Positions 21,600 to 29,412 of a DNA stretch of 29,412 bases are shown piece by piece. Each line of letters begins with the position of its first letter. Positions within the stretch are counted from its first letter, which is position 1. The notes beneath the pieces were generated by a model. That model made no database searches, was not told the DNA's origin, and was given only the letters and a program-made list of their open reading frames with translations. Where the stretch lies: the NCBI GenBank assembly GCA_000151295.1, contig GG745350.1, positions 12,826 to 42,237 of the forward strand, read 5' to 3'. This DNA is from Allomyces macrogynus ATCC 38327 (Eukaryota; Blastocladiomycota; Blastocladiomycetes; Blastocladiales; Blastocladiaceae). The position numbers and the translations under genes were made by a program.

Positions 21600-24036
21600 T
21601 CATGCCATATCCGTGTCCTCGAGGTACCGGTACTCAAACTTGAACTGGTCGCGCGTCTGCTGCCGCCACGCCGACTCGTGGTCAAAGTACAGATACGTTC
21701 CCAACTCGTACTCGTCAGTCATGGCCGCAGGATCGTTATGCCGCTGGAACCACGTGCGGTACTGCTTGTGGTACCGCCACGACTGCCGCTTGAGTTCGCG
21801 CGCGGCCATGTACTGCGCATAGGTCCCCGGTTGGAAATAAAACATAAAAAACAGCGTGTCGAGCTCGAGCCGCTCGAAGAGCGCCGGGTGCGCGAGAACG
21901 GCCGCCGGTTGTTGTGGGTAGTACCCGGGCGTCACGTACGGCCGTTGCGGGACGTAGGGCTTGCCGCGCTCCGAGTCGGCCACCATCGGCGCGCTCGCGA
22001 GCGCCGCGTCGAGCATGGTCGGGATCGGCCGCGGTGCGAGCGGGACGGTCGCGTCGGCCGTCGACGTGCCCGTGCGCGCGCCGAATGCGCGAGACCTCGC
22101 TGCTTGGAATGCGGCGACAAGATCGGCCAGACTCGACGGGATCCGGTTATCCAGAGGTTCAGCGACGGGCGCGACCGGTGCTGCAGCATGTGCCGCCGCC
22201 GGCTCGGCCTCGTCCCCGGGTGCCGGCAACGTCGTGGGCTCGGCCTTGCCGAGTACCGGTGCTACCGGGTCCGACGATGCCCCCGCCGAATCCACGTCGC
22301 CGTCGGTCGTGCCCGCATGCGACAGCGACGCCGTGCCGGCGGCCGTCGCCGAGGACGCCATATCCAACTCGGCGGCATCGGCGTGCGCATCAAACCCAAG
22401 CGTCGACGGCGTTGCGCCGCGCGACGTCGACTGCGAGTCACCGAGCGTCGAGACATCGGCGCTCGATGGTGATGACCTTTTGGATGGCGGTACGGCTGCA
22501 GCCGCTGTGCCCGGCGGTGTTGCGAGCCCCGACAACTTGGGCGTCTCGTTGCGCACCGACGGGCTTGCCGATCGCGATGCCGCGGCAGAGACCATGGCGG
22601 ATGCAGGCGTGCCCGGCGCCGACCCCGTCTCGTCCCGACTCGCCGCCGCAGCTGCGGCCGTCGTCGACGCCTGTGCCGTACCCTGCTTGGCCGCCTGGTT
22701 CCATGCGGTAAGTTTTGGTGGCGGTGGCGGAACTGTTGGCGGGACCGCAGCGGGCGGTGTCGTTGGTGTCGGCGTCGGCGTCGACGACCGCTGATCGGCA
22801 CGTGCCAATTTCGGGCTCGGTGCGGCAGACGGCGGCTTGCTCGGCGTCGGCAACGCAGGTGTCGCGGCAGGGGTCGTGGTCGTAGATCCGTTCTTTCTTG
22901 CCGGCGTCGACGCCGGCTTGCGCGTGGTCGTCACGGACGGTGTTGCTGGTGGCACGTGGTCGAGCTCGGCCTCATCGGAACGCGCCTTGTCGAGACTCGG
23001 CACGAGATGGTCGTCGAGAATCGTCGTGCCAAACAGCTCCACGTCCTCTTCGAGCAAGAGCGAGTCGTAGACGTCAAGGTAGTCGTCCTCGGTGTCCTGT
23101 TGTTGAGACATGCCACCACGTTCACGTCAGCTCGCTGGCGCGAAGGGGAGGCGAGAGTCAAGGGGAGGGAGTGGAAAGAGGAACATGCCGCGCGAGCGTC
23201 GCGCAGGCAACCGTTGTCGCCGTGCACGAGTGCAGCGAGCGCGCATCGTCGTGCAGCCGTTCCACGTCACCACCACCGCCAACTGGCCGATACGGACCTC
23301 GTAGGTCTCGAGGTAATACTCGACGTTTTCCTTAATTTCGTCAATCTGGTCGGGTTCGAGAAACCCGTTTTCGAGCATGCGCAGCGCAATCTCGAGCTTA
23401 CGGATATGCTTGCGGTGCCGCTCGATTTGTCGGACGAGCAACTCCATTTGCTCCTTGGCCGCTGACTTCTTGCCGCGCTTGCCGCCAGCGACTTGCAGCT
23501 GCTCCTGCTGCGCCTCGAGCCCGTCAATCTGCTGGTTCAGCCGGTCGACCGTCTCGTTGATCCAATCCACGGCCGCCTGCTTCTTGACGACCTCCGGGTC
23601 AATCTTGTCTGGCAGGCCGAGCCCTTCCTTGGAAAAGGCCTTGGTCTTGAGTTCCTTTTCAATCGCCTTGAACCGTTCCATTTGCTGACAACACGAGGTG
23701 ACATCGATCCAAGTCAGTTCGTGAGCCCGCTCGCTCTCCGCCCAAATCCGGCCCATCCCATCCTACATGCACACTATCGAGCGAGGCACGCACCGTCTCA
23801 ATCAACCTCCTGTTCTCCAGTAATGCGCGCTTGTCCTTGATTTCCGACGAGTTGATCCACGTCTTGATTTGGTCGCGGCTTCGTTGCAGTTTCTTGATTT
23901 CCTTTTTCAGCTCAAGCTCATATTTTTCGCGCTGCGTTGGGTTCGCGCTCGTGTTGAGCTTGTCGACGGCCGCCTCGAAATCGACGACGCCCTCGGCCAC
24001 CTTCTTGAGGGCCTTGTCGATTTCCACTACGGTCAT
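21600..24036 (-). CDS. NOT3: CCR4-NOT complex subunit NOT3/NOT5
   Basis: Exons: 24036-23794, 23684-23298, 23096-21600; phases close to 708 residues. The N-terminal NOT3 coiled-coil domain occupies about 1-215: [74 protein letters not shown] and [14 protein letters not shown], ending [21 protein letters not shown] Ser/Pro/Ala-rich linker follows (about 240-580). The NOT box (NOT2/3/5 domain) closes the protein at about 588-708: [49 protein letters not shown] and [15 protein letters not shown], then KFEYRYLED. The NOT2-NOT3/5 module binds the NOT1 scaffold of the cytoplasmic deadenylase and senses slow codons on ribosomes in yeast. Introns are 109 and 201 nt. The start MTVVEID is a few residues shorter than in relatives, so a tiny upstream exon is possible. 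Confidence 0.95.
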
Positions 24037-24849
24037 GAGGTGCCCGGGCGCGTGAGTACCGGCCCGATGACAACTGCGAGCGATAGCATCGCGCCGCACG
24101 CGGGGGGCAGGCCAGGACCGGGCACATGGGACTCGCGCGGGGGGCCAGCAGCGACAGCAGGACGCGCGCACGCGCGTGTGAGCTGGTGGGGCGGGGTACA
24201 CGTTCTCCATGCGGCCCAGGAGCGTCACCGCTCGCCGGTGTGCGCAAGTCCCCGCGTCGTTGCGCGGTTGCCGTGGCGCTCGTGCGGACGTGGTCGGTGC
24301 TGCGCCAGCGCGTGCAGAGGGCCCCCCAGCCTAACCGTCCCGGCGCGTCTGGTATTGGTGGAGAGGAGTCGCAGTACTTTGCATTTTTCGTGTCGCCATG
24401 GTGCCGGCGTATGCGCGTGGTCGCGGCAGTCGTAGTTGGCGCGGGCAAATGAAAGGCGGATTGTGGCCGCAAGTGGAGCGTGCGTCTTGGCCGTTGGCGG
24501 GCGGGCTGCTGCAGGGAGTTGTGTGGGCCGCTTGCGCTGGATTGCGGTTGGTAGTGGTTGTGGAGAAAGCGGTGCTATGGAGGAGACCGCCGACGCGTGC
24601 GTCGTCGAGCAAAGTGGCTCCGAGCAAGCCAAACTGAGAGGCCTGCGCGTGGCCCGACCGTGCGCTGCCAGGCCTGTCATCGGTATGTTCAAGAGCAACG
24701 TGCCCGACTGCACCGCCCCTGCCCATTTCTGCAAGAAGACTGCGCTGTTTAAGTTTGACACGACACGCCCACCGTTTTGCCTTCATTGTCCGCTACTCCA
24801 TTCTTCACATCACATCGCGTCTTGCACGCCGTGCGGCTCGGCGAGGCAG
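24037..24849. promoter_or_regulatory. Intergenic: FUN30 3' region and NOT3 promoter
   Basis: Both flanking genes are on the minus strand. The part next to 24037 should hold the NOT3 promoter and 5' UTR; the part next to 24849 should hold the FUN30 3' UTR. Frames open here by chance show no domains, and no exon encoding the usual M-x-R-K-L-Q start of NOT3 was found. Confidence 0.35.
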
Positions 24850-27800
24850 CTAGCGCGTGCCTGTGACACTGTTCGTGCCCCAGCTCGCCGTGTCGACGTC
24901 GTCGCCGAGTATCGACGACGCCTCGTCCCCAAGGTCACCGCTGTCGGCCCCCTCGAGCACAGCTGCCACCGCCGTGTCGCCGCCCGCGAGCTGCGTCGCC
25001 ATGATCTGCATCACGTCGCGTTCAAGCGACCCTGTCCACCCGTCAAAAACGTACGAGTCAGTCTCCTTGGACTTTCACTTGCGGCACGATCACATCCAAC
25101 CAAAGAAAGCGTACCGCCAACCGCCGCCGCGAGGGACGCATCGTCCTCGTCGCTATTGCCGGTCGCAGCAGCATCGCCGCCCGCACCGACACCCTCCTGC
25201 AGCCGCTGGTCGAGAATCAGCTTGGCCTCTTGCCGCCGGTAAATCACGTCCTCGATCGTGTCTTTGCACACGAGCTTGATCACCTGCACCGGCCGCGTCT
25301 GCCCGAGTCGCCACGCGCGGTCGCACGCCTGCGCGTCGTTGAACGGGTTGAAATCGAGGTCGTGGATGATGACCGTGTTGGCCGCCGTCAAGTTGAGTCT
25401 GGCGAGAGCAAATGGTGAGCAAGTGGGCGCGACCGTTATTGAACGCGCAATGGCAGCAAAGACAAAACTTACCCGAGACCGCCCGCCTTGGTGCTGAGCA
25501 AAAACACAAATATCTCCTCGTTCTCTTGAAACTCGTCGACGAGCCCTTGCCGCTCCACAACCGGCGTCGTGCCGTCGAGCCGCAGGTATTTCTACGCGTT
25601 CAACCAAAACCATAGCGTCAGTCGCAATCCACATGTCCACGAGATGGATCACAAAAACACGTACGTAGCCGAGCGTCGTCAAAAACGCCTCCAAGACATC
25701 GAGACACATTGTAAACTGCGAGAAAATCAGGCACCGGTCCCCCTTGTCCTTGCCCTCGCGCAACACCTCCTTCAACTGCACAAACTTGGCCGACTGCATC
25801 CACTCCTCGTTCTGCAACGCAAACTTGCCGAGCGACTTCGGGTACTTGCGACACATCCCCTCCAACTCGAAATCCGAGCAAATCAACAAATCCTCGGTCA
25901 CGTACTGCACGTTCGCGTCCCAGTACGGCTCCTCCTTCATTAAATTCCGCGCCATCGTCTTGACCGTCGCGTCATCGAACCGCCGGCGGAACAGGAGCGG
26001 GTGCGCGGCCGCCTTGCGCAAATCCATCAAGTAGTTCTTGAACTGCTTGGCGGCACCCGCTGTCACGGCCTCCTGCGACGCACGGACCAACTCATCGTAG
26101 AGCACCCGCTGCGTGCCCTCGAGCGTACAGTGCGCGACTCGCACGTGCTTGGGCGGTAAATCGGCCAACACCTGCGTCTTCTTGCGGCGCAAGACAAACG
26201 GCGCCATGATGCGGCGCACCTTGTCGATGCGCTGCGCCGAAATGGCCTCGAGCGACTTGAGCTTGAAGATGCGCTGCCAGGCATCGCCCGCCGACGCGAA
26301 CAGTGCCGGCATGATAAACGTGAGCAGTGCAAGCAGTTCCTGCAAGTCGTTTTGCATGGGCGTGCCCGTTGTCAAGAGCCGGAACGGCGCGTTGATCGCC
26401 ATCAGGTGCTTGTACCGCATCGAGTCGGCGTTTTTCACAAAATGGCCCTCGTCGAGAATCATGGTGCGGAACTTCATCTTGCGCAAAAACGCGCGGTCGT
26501 CTTTCCCGCCCGTCGCGACATTGTAGGTCGTCACGACGACGTTGTACGGATCCTCAGCGTACCGAATGTCGGACTGCAGTGCCGTGCGCTCGGCTTGCGA
26601 CCCGGAATAGGACGCAACGCGCAGCACGTGACCGGGCACCCACCGGGCCAGTTCGCGCAGCCAGTTATCGAGCGTCGACGCCGGACAGACAATCAGGTGC
26701 GGCCCACGGTGTCCAAGCTCGAGCAAATTGGCGAGAAACGCAATCACCTGCGCGGTCTTGCCGAGCCCCATATCGTCAGCAAGAATTCCGGCGAGCCCGC
26801 GCTGGTAGAGGAGCGTGAGCCACGAGACGCCCACGAGCTGGTACGACTTGAGCGTGAGTGCCGGGTTCACGAGCGCCGGCTGCGTGCGTAACAGGTGATG
26901 GTGCGTCGTGCTGTTCTCGTCGTGCCACGTGGACGTGATGTTCGTCAAGTCCTCGCCAATCGTCTCGCACTCGGCAATAATCTTGTCCATGGCATCGACC
27001 GCGGCACGCGTCGCCTCGTAATTGTCGAGAATGCGCACGGTCACGCCCTTCTTGGCCGTGATTTTCGCATAGAGGTCGTCTTCGCTCGCGTACGGTCGCA
27101 GTTCGGCCACGATCTTGGCCTGCGCAGGCGTGCACTGCGTGAATTCGAGCAACAAGTCGGCCGTGGCCGAATTGAAGAAATCGACCGTCGCCTGCGCATT
27201 CGTGTGATCATCATTATCGCTGCTCGCGTCGCTTTCCTCGGCCTCGTCCTCGCCGTCGTCATCGAGCGTGACCACCGGCGGCGGCAGCGGCGGTGCCGGC
27301 GCGTCCGACCGCACCGTTCGTCGTGCCGGCCCCGGGCCTGTCGACGCCCCTACGGCTCGTTGCGGCGCCGCAGCGACAAACTGCTGCAATCGTGCCGTTG
27401 CTGCGGCTACATCTTCACGACAGTTTTCGAGAATCAACGCGACGCGGGACCTCGGCACGGCCGGGAACAGTGCGACCAGCTGGGCTTCCGGCCGCGCCAC
27501 GACCGCCATTGGCGCTGGCGGGACCGGTATGGGCGCATCATCGTCATCATCGTCCAAGTCCCGCGCGAGGTCGCCCTTGCGCACAAGCCGGCGCCGTTTC
27601 CGCACGGGGGTCGGCGACCTTTCGCCCGAGTCAATCCGCGGGCGGGTCGTCGGTGGGACCATGATGGTCGGTACGGGTGCCGGGTACGCGGAGGAATGCG
27701 CCGACTGCGAGACGACGCGCGCGGTTGGGTCAGCGGCCGCGGCAGATGCGCGGAGCGTGTCGCGGTCGGGCGTTTCAACGACGATGGCGGTCGGCGAGGA

Positions 27801-28310
27801 GAGTAAGTGCCAGGATCGCTGCGTGCGTGGGGTCATGGCCGCAGTTGGGACAGGCGACGGGTCCGTCGACGCAGGTTGCGACGAAGGGTAGGTGTAGGTC
27901 GCCGCCGGGTTCGGGTAGGCAGCGGCCGGGTGCGGGTGCGGGAGCGGTTGCTGCTGATAATAGTGTGTGTGCGCGTGCGCGTGCGGTGGTCGTTGTTGCT
28001 GGACCTGGTACGGGTGGTGTGCTTGCGCGTGTGATGGCGGGTGCGCCTGGTACGAGTGCGCAGGAGGGTAGCCCGGTGGAGCGGCAGCCGAGAAGGGCGA
28101 CACGGGTGCCGGAGGGACCGTCGAGTAGGGCGACGCGGTGGGCGCGTGCGCGTAGTGTTGCGGCAGGGACGGCAGCGCCAATCTCGGGTGCGAACCTTGG
28201 GCCGGTTCGGTCGCGGCCGTCGTCGCGGTTTGTCCCGTGCGGGGGTGGCGCGCCCGCGCAGGGGCCGCGTCGAGCAGGTCGGCCTCGTCGTCGCTGAGGC
28301 GAAAGGGCAT
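24850..28310 (-). CDS. FUN30: FUN30/SMARCAD1-type SNF2 chromatin remodelling ATPase
   Basis: Exons: 28310-25665, 25591-25473, 25398-25115, 25031-24850; phases close to 1,076 residues. The first 230 residues are disordered and rich in His/Pro/Gln/Tyr. A basic [20 protein letters not shown] stretch follows. Residues about 272-312 fit a CUE ubiquitin-binding motif ([20 protein letters not shown] with [10 protein letters not shown]), as expected for this subfamily. The SNF2 ATPase has [12 protein letters not shown], Walker A DDMGLGKT (about 511), ILDEGH (about 617; DEGH is the FUN30/SMARCAD1 form), [12 protein letters not shown] and [12 protein letters not shown]. The helicase C lobe has [54 protein letters not shown] and [17 protein letters not shown]30 enzymes remodel nucleosomes, aiding silencing and DNA-end resection. 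The last exon adds an acidic tail ending [10 protein letters not shown]. Introns are 73, 74 and 83 nt. Confidence 0.95.
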
Positions 28311-29412
28311 CGTCGTGGGCAGCGCGGCGCGCAGCGATTGCGGGCAGTTGGTGGGCCGGTCAGCGACGCGTCGTTGGCGGGATAATTTTTCGTCGCGTGT
28401 CGGTCGGGGACGAGCGTGCCGGGGAGGAGGCCAGTGCGGTGGACGGCTGATCAGGCATCACGTGCGTGCGAAACGGTCTGGCAGGTGTGGCCGCGATGCC
28501 GTTTCAGGAAGCGAGCGTGCCTGTGTGAGCATTCGGGTGGCGCATTGAGACGCTCCGGCAAAATGCGCGGACAAGTCGCCTGCACCCAAAAACAGCCGGC
28601 AGCGTGGCAAAATTATTGACTTGAAAACCCAAGTTTTGTGCCTTGTTTCTGCTCTTTCCGCTGTGCTTTTCCAAGTTTCCCTTGCGTTTCCACGAAAGGA
28701 CAACGCGCGGGCGAAAGGCGCACACTTCAAACCCCGTCGAAGTTCGCTTTTTTGGGCGCTCGCCCTGCCTCGACTGTGCCTCCTCTCTCCTCCTTTCGCC
28801 ACCGTCGAGCCTGCCCAACCTCGACTGATCGCCTCTGTCGCGCCCTGCGTGCGCCGTGTCGGTCGCGCGCGCCCGTCTCTTGCTGCAATCCACCCAAGAT
28901 CGCCCCACGGTGGGCCCCCGCCCGGCGCCGGCCCGCGTCGGTCAACGTGAACGCGCTCGACCACGCACTGCACTCTCGTCGCGCGTAGCGTTCCCGATTG
29001 CCCACGCCGCCCGCGCACGCACGCACGCTCTCTGCAGTCTTGCAACGTGAACGTTCCCGATTGACGTGGCCGATCAGCTTCTGGTCGCGTGCGCGACCAA
29101 CCTCCACGACCCGACCGTGGCCGATACTCTCCCGAGCACGAGTCACGCGCGCCAAGTACGTTTTCGTGCTGTTCACGCCTATGTCCAACCTGACCACCAT
29201 GGTTTGTGGCGGTGCATCGTTCGCGCGTGCCGTTCGTGCATGCGGCCCGCTGCACCGAACCAGGGTTGGCTTGAATTTGCGGATCGCCCCCACCTTTCGA
29301 CTGACGCACCAAGCACCATCCGCCCGTTTTGCCCCGCCTTGTTTCGACAGACTGGCTTTGCCACGTACCGCCGGCGCGCACGCGTTCTGATTTTGAGCAT
29401 CAGCTGAGATCA
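28311..29412. other. FUN30 upstream region and right edge, no supported gene
   Basis: The first several hundred bases should contain the FUN30 promoter. Pyrimidine-rich tracts occur at about 28640-28830. A 12-base direct repeat CGTTCCCGATTG occurs at 28989-29000 and 29052-29063. From 29066 a stretch with coding-like bias (GTG GCC GAT CAG; VADQLLVACATNLHDPTVAD and on) ends at a good donor, CGCCAA|GTACGT at about 29157, but it lacks an ATG or an acceptor upstream, so I do not call it a gene. Confidence 0.35.

Noticed and set aside
28458..29381. 307-codon minus frame upstream of FUN30
   Set aside because: Arg/Gly/Thr-rich with no domain, no codon preference over the other frames and no splice-linked neighbour.

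Overview
The window looks like nuclear DNA of a flagellated, GC-rich early-diverging fungus, most plausibly Blastocladiomycota or a chytrid. The evidence is spliceosomal genes with short introns (mostly 68-112 nt), fungal-type housekeeping proteins (ARP1, RAE1/GLE2, NOT3/5, FUN30, BAP31), a ciliary axoneme gene (CCDC40) that non-flagellated fungi lack, and a class C 7TM receptor. The lineage is an inference from gene content; no marker gene such as rRNA is present.

Layout, left to right. 1-193 (-): 5' end of a ZCCHC10-type zinc-knuckle gene running off the left edge. 902-2923 (+): membrane-anchored, proline-rich SH3 protein in one exon. 3164-6423 (-): multi-exon receptor with a signal peptide, an OpuAC-type (glycine betaine-binding) ectodomain, a GABA-B-like 7TM domain and a PH-like tail. 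7006-8404 (-): RAE1/GLE2, five exons. 9376-11077 (+): ARP1 (centractin), six exons, head-to-head with RAE1. 11419-14859 (-): CCDC40, six exons, tail-to-tail with ARP1. 15548-16697 (+): BAP31, six exons, head-to-head with CCDC40. 17463-18178 (-): unrecognised gene whose reading frame seems to jump. 18396-18458: heptanucleotide repeat. About 18480-21590: island of visibly lower GC with decayed reading frames, including a RING-CH (MARCH-like) remnant on the minus strand. 21600-24036 (-): CCR4-NOT subunit NOT3/5, three exons. 24850-28310 (-): FUN30/SMARCAD1 SNF2 remodeller, four exons. 28311-29412: no gene I can support.

Exon structures were worked out by hand. I joined frames at GT...AG boundaries so that phase is kept and the protein matches its family. 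For RAE1, ARP1, CCDC40, BAP31, NOT3/5 and FUN30 every junction closes in phase. Across 28 introns the donor is unusual: C at +4 in 22 cases (GTACG in 14).

The genes are not an operon or a pathway cluster. They cover mRNA export (RAE1), mRNA decay (NOT3/5), chromatin (FUN30), dynein-dynactin transport (ARP1), axonemal dynein docking (CCDC40), ER traffic (BAP31) and signalling (receptor, SH3 protein). The most unusual item is the receptor, which joins a bacterial-type osmolyte-binding domain to a eukaryotic class C 7TM core.
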